From positions 1-64,000 of the forward strand of contig JAXGQD010000001.1 in assembly GCA_040766665.1 (NCBI GenBank): DNA of 64,000 bases, in the 5' to 3' direction. Source of the stretch: JAXGQD01 sp040766665. Lineage in GTDB: Bacteria; Bacillota; Clostridia; Saccharofermentanales; Fastidiosipilaceae. The position numbers and the translations under genes were made by a program. The notes below the pieces were generated by a model. The model was not told where the DNA came from and did not search any database. It saw only the letters and a program-made list of their open reading frames with translations. Below are positions 8,544-17,853 of this stretch, piece by piece; the stretch's first letter is position 1; each line of letters opens with the position of its first letter.

Positions 8544-9130
8544 TTATCCTGATCGACAATTACGACAGCTTTTCCTACAACCTCTACCAGAGCATGGCTG
8601 GCCGCGGTTACGACGTGCAGGTGCTGCGCAACGACGAGCTGAGTGTCCCGGAAGTCTACGCTCTGAAACCCGAGCGCATCGTGCTTTCTCCCGGACCGGG
8701 TCGCCCCCATGCAGCCGGCATCTGCGAAGCATTGGTGCGCGGCTGCCCTCCCGAAATCCCGCTCTTGGGTGTTTGCCTGGGGCATCAGGCCATTTGCGAG
8801 GCTTTCGGTGGCAGGATCATTTATACCCCGCGCCTGATGCACGGTAAAAGCAGCCTGATCCGCTTAGAAGAAAGTGCGCTCTTTGCAGGTCTGGCACGGG
8901 AGATCACGGTGGGGCGTTACCATTCGCTCGCCGTTGAGCGAGACAGCCTGCCCGGTGTATTACGAGAAACCGCTGTGGGTGAGGATGGGGTGCTCATGGC
9001 CGTGGAACACCGCCGTCAGCCTATCTTCGGTTTGCAATTTCATCCGGAGTCCATTTTGACGGCGGCAGGACAAGCGATAATCGATCAGTTTTGCCAATAT
9101 GACTACAGAAGTAAACAAGCGCAAGTATAA
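8540..9130 (+). CDS. trpG: Anthranilate synthase component II (glutamine amidotransferase)
   Basis: A 196-residue class I glutamine amidotransferase that feeds ammonia to TrpE. The N-terminus DNYDSFSYNL, the nucleophile elbow GVCLGHQAI (catalytic Cys) and LQFHPES (catalytic His and Glu) are all present. The ATG at 8540 follows AGGAGGT and overlaps the trpE stop by four bases. An upstream extension in the same frame lacks family similarity and was rejected. There is no fusion to TrpD. Confidence 0.96.
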   Translation: MIILIDNYDSFSYNLYQSMAGRGYDVQVLRNDELSVPEVYALKPERIVLSPGPGRPHAAGICEALVRGCPPEIPLLGVCLGHQAICEAFGGRIIYTPRLMHGKSSLIRLEESALFAGLAREITVGRYHSLAVERDSLPGVLRETAVGEDGVLMAVEHRRQPIFGLQFHPESILTAAGQAIIDQFCQYDYRSKQAQV

Positions 9131-9148
9131 GCGAGAACGGAGAGAGCA

Positions 9149-10198
9149 ATGAGTACAGCAGAATCGAATAAAATTCGTCAGGCCATTAAGAGCAGCATAG
9201 AGGGTAAAGACCTCGACTTCGATACCACGAAGGAAGTGATGCACGAGATCATGAACGGCACGGCCAGTCAGGCGCAAATTGCGGCCTTCCTGACCTCCAT
9301 GCGCATGAAGGGTGAGACGGTCGATGAAATCACTGCTTGTGCAACGGTGATGCGCGAATACGCGACCAAAACACATGTCGAAGGTGATGTCTTGGATATC
9401 GTCGGTACCGGCGGCGATGAGGTGGGCACCTTTAACATCTCCACAACGGCAGCCTTCGTCATTGCCTCGGCAGGCATCCAAGTGGCCAAGCACGGCAACC
9501 GCTCGGTTTCCAGCAAGAGTGGGGCAGCCGATGTGATGGAGCAGTTGGGTGTGCGTATTGATCTCTCACCTGAAGAAAACGATAAGGTTTTGAAGGAGAC
9601 GGGGATTTGCTTTTATTTTGCCCCGACCTATCACAGCTCGATGAAACATGCCGCACCGGTGCGTAAGGAGTTGGGCGCACGGACGATCTTCAATATCCTC
9701 GGCCCTTTAGCCAATCCAGCGGCGGCCTCTTATCAGGTCTTGGGCGTATACGAGCAAAATTTGGTTGAACCCTTGGCCAATGTCTTACAAAACCTGGGCG
9801 TCAAACGTGGCTTTGTCGTCTGTGGTGAGGGTTTGGATGAGTTCACCCTGACCGGTGAAAACTATCTTTGCGAGATCCGCGGGACGGAAACCTTGGTACC
9901 CTACACCCTGGATGCGGCAGATCTGGGGCTGGCCCGTTGCGCATTGGCTGATATCCTGGGAGGCAGCCCGGAAGAGAATGCGGCCATCACACTGGGCATA
10001 TTGGACGGTTCCATCTGCGATGCCAAGCGCGATACAGTCATTCTGAATGCCGGCATGGCTCTGTATTTGGCGATTGACGACATCAGTCAACAAGACGGAG
10101 TCGATTTGGCGGCCAAGCAAATTGCTTCGGGTGCGGCACTCGCACAGTTTGAGCGCTTCCGTGCAGCGACGCAGGCAGCCGCGCTCGCTCAGAAATAA
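9149..10198 (+). CDS. trpD: Anthranilate phosphoribosyltransferase
   Basis: A 349-residue enzyme that transfers phosphoribosyl from PRPP to anthranilate. The PRPP-binding GTGGDEVGTFNIST motif lies near residue 87, followed by KHGNRSVSSKSGAADVMEQLG and the NILGPLANPA segment. An N-terminal helical domain precedes these. AGAACGGAGAG lies upstream of the ATG. It lies 18 bases after trpG and 15 before trpC, as in a single operon. Confidence 0.97.
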   Translation: MSTAESNKIRQAIKSSIEGKDLDFDTTKEVMHEIMNGTASQAQIAAFLTSMRMKGETVDEITACATVMREYATKTHVEGDVLDIVGTGGDEVGTFNISTTAAFVIASAGIQVAKHGNRSVSSKSGAADVMEQLGVRIDLSPEENDKVLKETGICFYFAPTYHSSMKHAAPVRKELGARTIFNILGPLANPAAASYQVLGVYEQNLVEPLANVLQNLGVKRGFVVCGEGLDEFTLTGENYLCEIRGTETLVPYTLDAADLGLARCALADILGGSPEENAAITLGILDGSICDAKRDTVILNAGMALYLAIDDISQQDGVDLAAKQIASGAALAQFERFRAATQAAALAQK

Positions 10199-10213
10199 GG
10201 GAAGGTTTGTAGC

Positions 10214-11011
10214 GTGAGTATATTAGATGAAATCGTTAAAGCCAAAGCGCAACGACTTAAAGAGGCGAAAGCACTCGTTTCTCCGTCAATGATGCAAGGT
10301 GCCGTTGAGCAGGCGGCTAAGGCTCTGCGTGCACGTGAGTTCCCTTTTAAAAGGGCGCTTGCGGCACAAGGTCTGCAGTTTATCTGTGAACTAAAAAAGG
10401 CTTCGCCATCCAAGGGTGTGATATCCCCGGACTATCCTCTGCTTGAGATTGCCCGAGCCTACGAAAAAGCGGGCGCCGCCGCCATCTCTTGCCTGACTGA
10501 AGAGGATTATTTTCTGGGCCAAGCCGCTGATTTAGAGGCGGTGAGCGCAGCAGTCAAGCTGCCGATATTGCGCAAAGATTTTGTCATCGACAGCTATCAG
10601 ATTTACGAGGCGCTAAAGCTGGGTGCTTCAGCGATTTTGCTCATTGTCGCGATTTTGGAGCAAGAGCAGCTATGTGCGTTTCACCAGCTGGCCACAGACT
10701 TGGGCCTCTCGGTACTGGTCGAAGCCCATGATGCAGCGGAAATGCAGCTGGCGCTTGACTGCGGCGCAGAGATCATTGGCGTCAATAACCGCAACCTCCA
10801 TGATTTTTCCGTCGATTTTTCGAATAGCTTAGCACTTCGTGCAGGCCTGCCGTCTGAGCTACTCTTTGTGGCGGAAAGCGGGGTGCGTAGCCGAGCCGAT
10901 ATTGTCTTATTGGAGGAGCAAGGGGTGGATGCGGTCTTGGTCGGAGAAACCCTGATGCGCAGTCCGGACATCGCCGTGACTTTGGCAGAGCTTAAGGGAG
11001 AGCAGGCATGA
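10214..11011 (+). CDS. trpC: Indole-3-glycerol phosphate synthase
   Basis: A 265-residue (beta/alpha)8 enzyme that closes the indole ring. Motifs ELKKASPSKGVI (catalytic Lys), LRKDFVID, EAHD, GVNNRNL and VAESGVRSR are in the expected order. The start is GTG at 10214 after GGGAAGG; the N-terminus SILDEIVKAKAQRL matches the family. The stop overlaps trpF by ATGA. Separate trpC and trpF genes, rather than the enterobacterial fusion, are normal for Bacillota. Confidence 0.96.
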   Translation: MSILDEIVKAKAQRLKEAKALVSPSMMQGAVEQAAKALRAREFPFKRALAAQGLQFICELKKASPSKGVISPDYPLLEIARAYEKAGAAAISCLTEEDYFLGQAADLEAVSAAVKLPILRKDFVIDSYQIYEALKLGASAILLIVAILEQEQLCAFHQLATDLGLSVLVEAHDAAEMQLALDCGAEIIGVNNRNLHDFSVDFSNSLALRAGLPSELLFVAESGVRSRADIVLLEEQGVDAVLVGETLMRSPDIAVTLAELKGEQA

Positions 11012-11625
11012 CGAAGATTAAAATTTGCGGCCTGCGCCGCACGCGTGATGCGGAATTTTTGAACACATATATGCCGGATTATGCGGGCTTGGTTTTTGCC
11101 CCTAGTCCCCGTCAGATCAATCTGCAGCAGGCTTATGCGATCAAGTCGCTTTTGAACCCGGACATCCAAACGGTGGGGGTTTTCGTCAATGCAGATTTGC
11201 CTGAACTTTTGAGTATTGTGCAGAGTGGGGTGCTGGACATGATTCAACTGCACGGGGACGAAGACGAGGCTTATGTCAGAGCTTTACAGGCTAAGACGAC
11301 ACTGCGGCTGATTCGTGCCTGCCGTGTCAAAAACCGTGAAGACGTGCTGCGGGCAGACCGTTCGGCTTGCCAATATCTCTTGCTCGATGCTTATTCGGAG
11401 CAATACGGAGGCAGTGGTCAGGCTTTTGATTATGGCTTAATTCCCGCCCTGCAACATCTGTATTTTCTGGCCGGAGGTCTGCGAGCTGAGAATGTCGCGG
11501 CGGCTATCAGGCGCTTGCAGCCTTTTGCCGTTGATGCGAGTTCGTCCTTAGAGACAGGGGGCTACAAGGATGAGGAAAAGCTGGCCGCTTTTTTCGCGGC
11601 GGTTAGGAATATAAAGGAGGACTAA
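11008..11625 (+). CDS. trpF: Phosphoribosylanthranilate isomerase
   Basis: A 205-residue small TIM barrel that isomerises phosphoribosylanthranilate. The catalytic Cys is in KICGLRR (residues 4-10); VGVFVN, IQLHGDED, the catalytic Asp in LLLDAYS, FLAGGLRAENV and DASSSLETGGYKD follow. It is coupled to trpC by an ATGA overlap and lies 4 bases before trpB. Sequence is somewhat divergent but all landmarks are present. Confidence 0.94.
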   Translation: MTKIKICGLRRTRDAEFLNTYMPDYAGLVFAPSPRQINLQQAYAIKSLLNPDIQTVGVFVNADLPELLSIVQSGVLDMIQLHGDEDEAYVRALQAKTTLRLIRACRVKNREDVLRADRSACQYLLLDAYSEQYGGSGQAFDYGLIPALQHLYFLAGGLRAENVAAAIRRLQPFAVDASSSLETGGYKDEEKLAAFFAAVRNIKED

Positions 11626-11629
11626 ACGG

Positions 11630-12817
11630 ATGGCTGAGACAGGACGATACGGCATACATGGAGGGCAGTACATCCCCGAAACTCTGATGAGCGAGATCAA
11701 GCGTTTGGAGCAGGCTTATGCCTTTTATAAGGAAGACGCAGCCTTCAATCAGGAGCTGAAAAAATTGCTCAACGAGTATGCGGGGCGACCGTCGCTCTTG
11801 TATTTTGCCGAAAAACTGAGCCGCAAGCTGGGTGGTCCGCGCATTTATCTGAAACGCGAGGATCTCAACCACACGGGTTCGCATAAGATTAACAATGTTT
11901 TGGGGCAGGCGCTTTTGGCTCAGCGTATGGGCAAAACCCGCCTCATCGCGGAAACCGGTGCCGGTCAACATGGGGTCGCAACCGCCACTGCTGCGGCTTT
12001 GCTGGGTATGTCGTGCGAGATTTTTATGGGCGAAGAAGATTGCAAAAGACAAGCCCTCAACGTCTACCGCATGCGTCTGCTGGGCGCTCAGGTCCACCCA
12101 GTCATGAGCGGTACACGCACTTTGAAAGACGCGGTCAACGACACCATGCGTGAGTGGACCAGGCGTGTCGACGACACCCACTATGTATTGGGTTCGGTGA
12201 TGGGTCCACATCCTTTTCCCATGATGGTGCGCGATTTTCAGGCGGTCATCAGTAAGGAAGCGCGGGCGCAGATCTTGGAGCAGGAAGGCCGTCTGCCTAC
12301 GGCGGTGATAGCCTGCGTGGGTGGGGGTAGCAATGCCATGGGCATGTTTTACCACTTTATCCCGGATACGGCGGTACAGCTGATTGCCTGTGAAGCGGCA
12401 GGCTTGGGCATTGAGAGCGGGCAGCATGCAGCCACTATCAGCACCGGCAAATTGGGTGTTTTCCATGGGATGAAGTCTTACTTTTGCCAGGATGAACAAG
12501 GACAAATCGCCCCGGTTTATTCGATTTCAGCAGGTTTGGATTATCCGGGTATCGGTCCCGAGCATGCACATCTGCACGACAGTGGGCGTGCTCAATATCT
12601 GCCGGTGACGGATGAAGAAGCGGTGCAGGCTTTTGAGTTACTTGCGCGTGAAGAAGGGATTATCTGTGCGATTGAGTCGGCACACGCTGTAGCACAGCTG
12701 GTCAAAACGGCTTCGCAGTATGGACCTGACGATATCGTCTTGCTCTGCCTTTCCGGGCGAGGGGATAAGGATGTGGCGGCTATTGCACGTTACAGAGGAG
12801 AGTTCTTAGATGAGTAG
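11630..12817 (+). CDS. trpB: Tryptophan synthase beta chain
   Basis: A 395-residue PLP enzyme that condenses indole and serine. The Schiff-base lysine lies in HTGSHKINNVLGQA near residue 86, the substrate loop in ETGAGQHGVA and the phosphate-binding loop in GGGSNAMG near residue 230. This is the TrpB1 type that works with TrpA. AAAGGAGG lies before the ATG. The 3' end overlaps trpA by 8 bases, suggesting coupled synthesis of the alpha-beta complex. Confidence 0.97.
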   Translation: MAETGRYGIHGGQYIPETLMSEIKRLEQAYAFYKEDAAFNQELKKLLNEYAGRPSLLYFAEKLSRKLGGPRIYLKREDLNHTGSHKINNVLGQALLAQRMGKTRLIAETGAGQHGVATATAAALLGMSCEIFMGEEDCKRQALNVYRMRLLGAQVHPVMSGTRTLKDAVNDTMREWTRRVDDTHYVLGSVMGPHPFPMMVRDFQAVISKEARAQILEQEGRLPTAVIACVGGGSNAMGMFYHFIPDTAVQLIACEAAGLGIESGQHAATISTGKLGVFHGMKSYFCQDEQGQIAPVYSISAGLDYPGIGPEHAHLHDSGRAQYLPVTDEEAVQAFELLAREEGIICAIESAHAVAQLVKTASQYGPDDIVLLCLSGRGDKDVAAIARYRGEFLDE

Positions 12818-13592
12818 AATTAGTACAGCTTTTAAAGAAAAAGCTTTCATCGCTTTTTTGACGGGTGGTGATCCGACACTGGAGAAAACCGAGCTTTACA
12901 TCGATGCTTTGATTGAAGGCGGGGCGGACCTGATTGAAATCGGCGTGCCTTTTTCCGACCCCATTGCCGAGGGCAGTGTGATTCAGGAAGCCAACCTACG
13001 CGCGCTGCAAAACCCGGTCGACCTCGATCGGCTTCTGGGGCTCGTGGCTTCTGTGCGCCGCCGTTCGCAGGTGCCCTTGGTCTTTTTGACTTATCTTAAT
13101 CCTTTACACCACTATGGTTATGCGCGCTTTTTTGCCGCAGCTGCCGCAGCAGGTTTGGATGGGGTCATCGTGCCGGATCTGCCTTTCGAAGAGCAGGCGG
13201 AGCTGCGCGAACCGGCCAATGCCGCAGGTGTGGAAGTGATCAGCTTAATTGCCCCGACTTCTGTGGACAGAGTCAAAGCGATTGCCGAGCAAGCCCAGGG
13301 TTTTCTTTATCTTGTTTCCTCCATGGGCGTGACGGGCGTGCGTGATCAACTCAGTGCCAATCTCGCTGAAATGACGGAGCTGATTAAACAGCACGCGAAG
13401 GTGCCCTGCGCGATCGGTTTTGGTATTCATAGTCCGGAGCAAGCCCGAGATATGGCGCGTCTGGCCGACGGGGTCATCGTCGGCTCAGCCATTGTAAAAA
13501 TGATAGCGGGGCAGGCGGAGGATTTGCCGGCGCAACTGCGCGACTATGCGCGGCAGATGAAAGCGGCGGCGCTGGGGGCGGGCGACTCGTGA
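12810..13592 (+). CDS. trpA: Tryptophan synthase alpha chain
   Basis: A 260-residue TIM barrel that releases indole from indole-glycerol phosphate and channels it to TrpB. The catalytic Glu lies in LIEIGVPFSDP; the second acidic position reads PIAEGS, with Glu in place of the enterobacterial Asp60, a variation I believe is common in Bacillota. GVTGVR and GFGIHSPEQAR form the phosphate-binding end. AGAGGAGAG precedes the ATG inside trpB. It is the last gene of the operon; no T-run terminator follows, only a tandem of hairpin repeats from 13613. Confidence 0.96.
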   Translation: MSRISTAFKEKAFIAFLTGGDPTLEKTELYIDALIEGGADLIEIGVPFSDPIAEGSVIQEANLRALQNPVDLDRLLGLVASVRRRSQVPLVFLTYLNPLHHYGYARFFAAAAAAGLDGVIVPDLPFEEQAELREPANAAGVEVISLIAPTSVDRVKAIAEQAQGFLYLVSSMGVTGVRDQLSANLAEMTELIKQHAKVPCAIGFGIHSPEQARDMARLADGVIVGSAIVKMIAGQAEDLPAQLRDYARQMKAAALGAGDS

Positions 13593-13612
13593 GTCTGGCG
13601 CGGGTTTTATCC

Positions 13613-13766
13613 GTCGCGTTACCTGGGACAGCGGCGACACCGCTAGGAGAAGCGTCGCGTTGCTTGGGACAGCGGCGAGACCGCTAGGAGAAGCGTCGCA
13701 TTGCCTGGGACAGCGGCGACACCGCTCTATTGAATCCGTCGCGGCTTCCGGGTTCTCCGCGACTCC
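13613..13766. repeat. Family B hairpin repeat, tandem cluster of three plus one degenerate copy
   Basis: Three copies of a 41-bp unit start at 13613, 13654 and 13695, each with GTCGC near the start and GCGAC or GCGAG about 20 bases later, then ACCGCTAGGAGAAGC. A fourth degenerate copy ends near 13766. The GTCGC/GCGAC arms can fold into a small hairpin. This cluster sits just after trpA and could help end or stabilise the trp message, which is inference. Confidence 0.75.
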
Positions 13767-13786
13767 ACTCAGCGGTATTATCTTCA

Positions 13787-14000
13787 AAAGGCTGTTTTCA
13801 GCCCACTTATTACAGGGATGTGGTTGGAACCGCCCATGGACAGCTGGCGGACAAATCTAAAGGCTATTTTCAGCCCACTTTTTACAGGGATGTGGTGGCG
13901 GCGACCACACAGTCGCATTTATTGTCCCAAAATCGTCAGTTTGACGTGAGCAGTGACCTTTAATCCACTGAAATGACCACATCCCCGAAAAAACTGTCCA
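13787..14000 (-). repeat. Family D interspersed repeat (MITE-like), copy 1
   Basis: This stretch is the reverse complement of the repeats at 51661 and 55650. It contains two tandem internal blocks with CAGCCCACTT, ACAGGGATGTGG and ends in CCACATCCCCGAAAAAACTG. No protein is supported inside it. The remainder of 13593-14298 after this repeat holds no recognisable gene; TATAAT at 14224-14229 may serve the next gene. Confidence 0.75.
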
Positions 14001-14298
14001 CCAAACAGCCTTTTGACTTGTTCGGATGCCGTTTTTAAGCTCTGTTGACAGGCGCGGCAACTCGATGACCCCAGCAGAGGAGGTGCCTCAGCCGCCCAAG
14101 CAGCGCGACGAGATCAAACTGCTGTACCGAGACAGTTGACTAGGGCGACTGAAGCACTTGCTGGCAAAGGGTTAAATTTTGCCAAGAAAATGATAAGAGC
14201 GGTTTTTATGAACGATTTGCGTTTATAATGAATATATTAGCAAAGACTAAACACAAGGCTTGTGCAAAGCACAATTGAGCAACGAAAGGAGATTGACT

Positions 14299-14982
14299 AT
14301 GGCCGTTATTACTATTTCCAGAGAATTTGCAAATAAAGGGGACCTGATTACCGAAGAATTGGCCAAGCTGACCGGATGGCCTGTCGTTGACAAGGATATG
14401 CTGTCAAACCTTTTGTCAGAGTATGGCATGGTGGGTTTTGAAGACTTCTATGACGCGGGGCACGGCTTTTTCGATCGCTTTTCGCAGAGCAATTCCGCTT
14501 ACATCGATATGCTGAATAAGGCCATCAAAGCCTATGCGAAACTCGACAACGTGATTATTTTGGGGCGTGGCGGTTTTGCCGTTTTACAAGGCTACAGCAA
14601 TGTCCTAAACGTTTTGGTCAAAGCCCCGCGTGAGGCGCGTCTGGCTTATCTGATGGAGAGTGAAGAGCTCAATGCAGAGGCGGCGGATGCGGTTTTGACA
14701 CAAAACGACAAAGCGCGCGAGACCTTCCTGCATGTCTACTACGGCTTGCATTACGGCGACACCTCAATGTTTGATTTGATGCTCGATTCTTCCCTGATCT
14801 CGGTCGAAATGGCGGCGCAGTTTATTGCTGACGCGGCGCATTACCTCGATGCCAACAGTCCGGCGCACGGCAACAGCACGCGCCTGATTGAGGAGAATTC
14901 CGTTTTGGATGAGGCAGTCAGAGATGTGATGGTGGATCGCATTTTGGATCCCAATGAGCCACTCGTGAATACGGATGTCTAG
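14299..14982 (+). CDS. Cytidylate kinase-like family protein
   Basis: A 227-residue protein of the cytidylate kinase-like (AAA_26) family. It starts with the typical VITISREFANKGDLI, in which the usual Ser-x-Gly-x-Gly P-loop is altered, then VVDKDML, VIILGRGGFAVL and LVKAPREARL. It probably phosphorylates a nucleotide or small molecule, but true CMP kinase activity is uncertain. The ATG at 14299 follows AAAGGAG; an upstream in-frame ATG lacks a ribosome site. It is a single-gene unit between repeats and a strong terminator. TATAAT lies at 14224-14229, without a clear -35 box. Confidence 0.82.
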   Translation: MAVITISREFANKGDLITEELAKLTGWPVVDKDMLSNLLSEYGMVGFEDFYDAGHGFFDRFSQSNSAYIDMLNKAIKAYAKLDNVIILGRGGFAVLQGYSNVLNVLVKAPREARLAYLMESEELNAEAADAVLTQNDKARETFLHVYYGLHYGDTSMFDLMLDSSLISVEMAAQFIADAAHYLDANSPAHGNSTRLIEENSVLDEAVRDVMVDRILDPNEPLVNTDV

Positions 14983-15012
14983 GGCAAAATCAAGCCATTA
15001 ACGCATATTGTT

Positions 15013-15040
15013 GGGGCGGTTTGCGGACCGCCCCGTTTTT
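15013..15040 (+). terminator. Rho-independent terminator after cytidylate kinase-like gene
   Basis: GGGGCGGT (15013-15020) pairs with ACCGCCCC (15027-15034) around TTGCGG, followed by GTTTTT. It ends 8 bases before the stop of the convergent deacetylase gene. Confidence 0.92.
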
Positions 15041-15047
15041 ATGCCCG

Positions 15048-16733
15048 TTAATCCTTGGGTGGGCAAGCGCTGAACACTTGTCCTGCGTCTGCCGCCAGAC
15101 CACGCGCGCGCAGCAGTTCCGAAACCGTGACCAGCTTATAGCCTTGCGTCGCGAGCTCCGGAATAGCCCGCGCCACGGCTGCGCCGGTTGAAGGGTAGAG
15201 ATCGTGCATCAGGATGATGGCGCCGTCACTAGCCCCGGACATGATGGCTTTGTAGACGCTGTCGGCATCGCGGCTTTGCCAGTCGCGCGTATCGACGGAC
15301 CAGGTGATGAGAGGACGAGCTGCTGCGGATTTTACGCTGTCATTGTAGGCGCCGTAGGTGGGGCGGACGAGGAGCGGCTTTTGCCCGCTAATTTCTTCCA
15401 GAACGCCGTCCATGCCATTGAGTTCAGCTTGAATCTGCGCAGAACCCAGCCCTGTCAGCTGGGGATGCGTGCTACTGTGGTTACCGATTTCGTGACCTGC
15501 CGCTAAAACGGCTTTGACGGTATCGGGGTAGGATTTCAACCTATTGCCTAGCCAGAAGAAAGTGACGTGCCCGTCGACTTGGGCCGCGGCTTGCATAATC
15601 ACATCGTCGACCGCGGTATAAGGTCCATCATCGAAAGTCAGTGCCAGGAGTTTGGCGCTCGGGTCAACTGTGACGCTTGGGGCAGGGCTCATTTCGCTCG
15701 TCGTTGCTGTCGTGCTTATTGCGGTGGTTTCACTTGACTCGCTTACAGCTGTAGTCTGACTGCTGCTTGTCGCTTGCGTATTTGCGCTGCTGCTCGTTGC
15801 AGTGGCGTCATGTTCCAGTAATTGCAGACCCGTTTGCTCGCCGAAAGCGAGGCTGACCGAGGGCTCGCCAAAATTACCGGAGAAGAGCTGGTAGCGCGGG
15901 AAAATCAGCTCGACGCCTTCGCGGCTGACGACCACACTCTGGAAATTCTCTGCTTTGGGCGCAATGCCTTCGCGGTAGAGGCTTGCCTCGCATTGATCCT
16001 TATAGGTCGGGCTTTGGCGAAAGAAGCGGTCGGCGTTCTTGGACAGAAGGCTGAGATAGTCGCCGGCGAGGATTTTGCCAAGTTCCAGAGGCTGCCCTTG
16101 CTGTAAATTGAAATACAGCGTGATGCTGTCCGAGTTGCCGTGGGCACTGCCACCGTTGAGGCTGTAGGCTTGAATGAGGTAGGTGAAGCGCTCATTATCA
16201 ATGGCAAAAGTCGCCGTGCTGATATTCAGGATAGCCCGATAATCCTTATCCTCAGCCCGAAAGTCGCGATTCTCCTCTTTAAACTGCGTTTTAACCCGCT
16301 CAATCTGTTCAGCAACCGCCGCATCAATCGCTTTGTTGTTCAAGACCGCGCGGTGCTCGTTGATAAGATACTGCGCATTCTCCTCCGTCTTAGCATGGAT
16401 TTTTCCGTAATCGAGGCGCATGAAGTAGGCCGGGTTGGCCAGCGTGTCTTTAGTCGTATCCGGCTGTGTCGTGAGTTCCGTTTGCGTGGCGCTTGCTGTC
16501 TGCTCGCTCGTGACTGTTTGCAGGGCTTGAGATGCCGGGGTGAGCTTGGTCGTTACCGTAGTGGCGACAAGAGGCGGGCTTATGGGCTCTGTACCGGGCT
16601 TGAGAAGGGCGCTTTGACAGGCACTTAAGGCAAGGAAAAGCAGAAGAAGCAGACTGAGCTGCCTGAGACCGAAACGTATACGTTTGAACACCGGATTTAC
16701 CCCCTGAGAGTTTGGCTGAGCGGGTTTTGCCAT
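15048..16733 (-). CDS. PdaC-like lipoprotein polysaccharide deacetylase
   Basis: A 561-residue surface protein. A signal peptide with lipobox ALSAC puts the lipidation Cys at 39. A Thr/Ser-rich linker follows, then a DUF3298/PdaC-type domain (about residues 95-310), a second Ser/Thr-rich linker, and a NodB deacetylase domain from about 362. NodB motifs are TFDDGP (366-371), the metal pair H419-SST-H423, RPTYG near 457 (usual form RPPYG), and the late HD pair at 510-511. It should remove acetyl groups from peptidoglycan or another wall polymer outside the cell and give lysozyme tolerance. It is a lone gene, convergent with the kinase-like gene. Confidence 0.9.
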   Translation of the reverse strand: MAKPAQPNSQGVNPVFKRIRFGLRQLSLLLLLFLALSACQSALLKPGTEPISPPLVATTVTTKLTPASQALQTVTSEQTASATQTELTTQPDTTKDTLANPAYFMRLDYGKIHAKTEENAQYLINEHRAVLNNKAIDAAVAEQIERVKTQFKEENRDFRAEDKDYRAILNISTATFAIDNERFTYLIQAYSLNGGSAHGNSDSITLYFNLQQGQPLELGKILAGDYLSLLSKNADRFFRQSPTYKDQCEASLYREGIAPKAENFQSVVVSREGVELIFPRYQLFSGNFGEPSVSLAFGEQTGLQLLEHDATATSSSANTQATSSSQTTAVSESSETTAISTTATTSEMSPAPSVTVDPSAKLLALTFDDGPYTAVDDVIMQAAAQVDGHVTFFWLGNRLKSYPDTVKAVLAAGHEIGNHSSTHPQLTGLGSAQIQAELNGMDGVLEEISGQKPLLVRPTYGAYNDSVKSAAARPLITWSVDTRDWQSRDADSVYKAIMSGASDGAIILMHDLYPSTGAAVARAIPELATQGYKLVTVSELLRARGLAADAGQVFSACPPKD

Positions 16734-16918
16734 ACTCTTGATTCACTTGAGGCAAGCATAAGCTTTTCTGAGCCGAGTTTTCTTAAGATTCACTTAATGA
16801 TTGGCAAAATAAAGCCACCCGCCCTAAAACAGGCTTTTTTCAGAAATTCTACTTGCCAAAAAATGGAAGCTGTTATAAGATGTAGTTCGCGCTTTCATTC
16901 GCGTAGGAGGTGAAGACC

Positions 16919-17119
16919 ATGGCAAAATGTGAAATTTGTTCTAAAGACGTATCTTTCGGAAGAAAGATTAGCATTACACGTTCACAGGTATCACGCCGCG
17001 CTCTGTCCAAGCAGAAACCAAATATCCGCAAGGTCAAAGTTGTGATGAACGGTACTCCGCAAACCATGCACGTGTGCAGCAGATGCCTCCGTTCCGGCGC
17101 TGTCACCCGATCGGTCTAA
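16919..17119 (+). CDS. rpmB: 50S ribosomal protein L28
   Basis: A 66-residue L28 that binds 23S rRNA in the large subunit. It is the zinc-ribbon form: CEIC at residues 4-7 and CSRC at about 56-59. It has the usual MAKCEICSKDVSFGRKIS start and a basic core. The ATG at 16919 has AGGAGGTGAAG upstream; a longer in-frame start at 16910 would cover the ribosome site. It is a single gene followed by a terminator, as is usual for rpmB. Confidence 0.97.
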   Translation: MAKCEICSKDVSFGRKISITRSQVSRRALSKQKPNIRKVKVVMNGTPQTMHVCSRCLRSGAVTRSV

Positions 17120-17164
17120 GTGACCGCTGCGCTAGTACAGCAATATTTGAACGTGAAATGACAG

Positions 17165-17187
17165 AAGGACGGATGACGTCCTTTTTT
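17165..17187 (+). terminator. Rho-independent terminator after rpmB
   Basis: AAGGACG (17165-17171) pairs with CGTCCTT (17177-17183) around GATGA, followed by T residues to 17187. Confidence 0.88.
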
Positions 17188-17284
17188 CATGCTCTTTTAT
17201 TTCGATCACCGCTTGTTTGGCTTTTGTTTTGAGTTTTTGAGCTTTGTTTCACGTTGTGTTTTGAGTTTGGTTTTGAGGTTTGTT

Positions 17285-17770
17285 ATGGACTATCTGATTA
17301 GACCGCTGCGGCAAGATGAATATCCGCTGCTCGATGCTTTTTTATATGAGGCGATTTTTGTTCCCGAGGGTGTCGCAGCTCCACCGCGTTCCATCACTGC
17401 CCTGCCCGAATTGCAGCTTTATGTGGAGGGCTTTGGTTCGGGGCGGGCCGATTTTTGTCTGCTGGCTGAAGTGGATGGGGCAGAGGTTGGCGCGGTTTGG
17501 ACACGACTCATGCACGATTACGGTTACGTAGATGACGAGACGCCCTCGCTATCCATCGCCGTGCTAAAAGATTACCGTGCCTTGGGTATCGGCACAGCCT
17601 TGATGCAAGGGATTTTCGCGCTTTTACAGGCTGAGGGTTTTGAGCGTTTGTCTTTATCTGTGCAAAAGGCGAACTACGCGGCTGCCTGGTACCAGCAGTT
17701 GGGTTTTCGTGTTGTAGCGGATCACGGGGATGAGCTCGTCATGGTCAAGCTTTTGGCGGATGAGGTGTGA
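17285..17770 (+). CDS. GNAT family N-acetyltransferase
   Basis: A 161-residue GNAT-fold acetyltransferase that should use acetyl-CoA. The acetyl-CoA loop reads LKDYRALGIGTALMQGI (about residues 96-112), close to the family R/Q-x-x-G-x-G/A pattern. The late LSLSVQKANYAAAWYQQLGF motif is typical. The substrate is unknown. The ATG at 17285 with GAGG 7 bases upstream fits the family N-terminus; the frame runs open to 17189 without family similarity. It is a lone gene between the rpmB terminator and a repeat cluster. Confidence 0.85.
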   Translation: MDYLIRPLRQDEYPLLDAFLYEAIFVPEGVAAPPRSITALPELQLYVEGFGSGRADFCLLAEVDGAEVGAVWTRLMHDYGYVDDETPSLSIAVLKDYRALGIGTALMQGIFALLQAEGFERLSLSVQKANYAAAWYQQLGFRVVADHGDELVMVKLLADEV

Positions 17771-17807
17771 GTCCGTGTGAGTGGCAGAATTCTCGTGTTT
17801 GGAATCT

Positions 17808-17832
17808 GTCGCAGTGCCTGGACGGCTGCGAC
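17808..17832. repeat. Family B hairpin repeat, single copy
   Basis: GTCGCAGTGCC...GGCTGCGAC followed by TCCGCT, matching the B consensus. Confidence 0.75.
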
Positions 17833-17853
17833 TCCGCTAATAGTGGTCGGAGT

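Noticed and set aside
12810..13592. Loss of a catalytic Asp in TrpA (PIAEGS)
   Set aside because: Glu at this place is, as far as I recall, common in TrpA of Bacillota, so it is not evidence of inactivity.
13613..13766. CRISPR array after trpA
   Set aside because: The 41-bp period has no unique spacers between repeats; units are near-identical over their whole length and belong to the dispersed family B.
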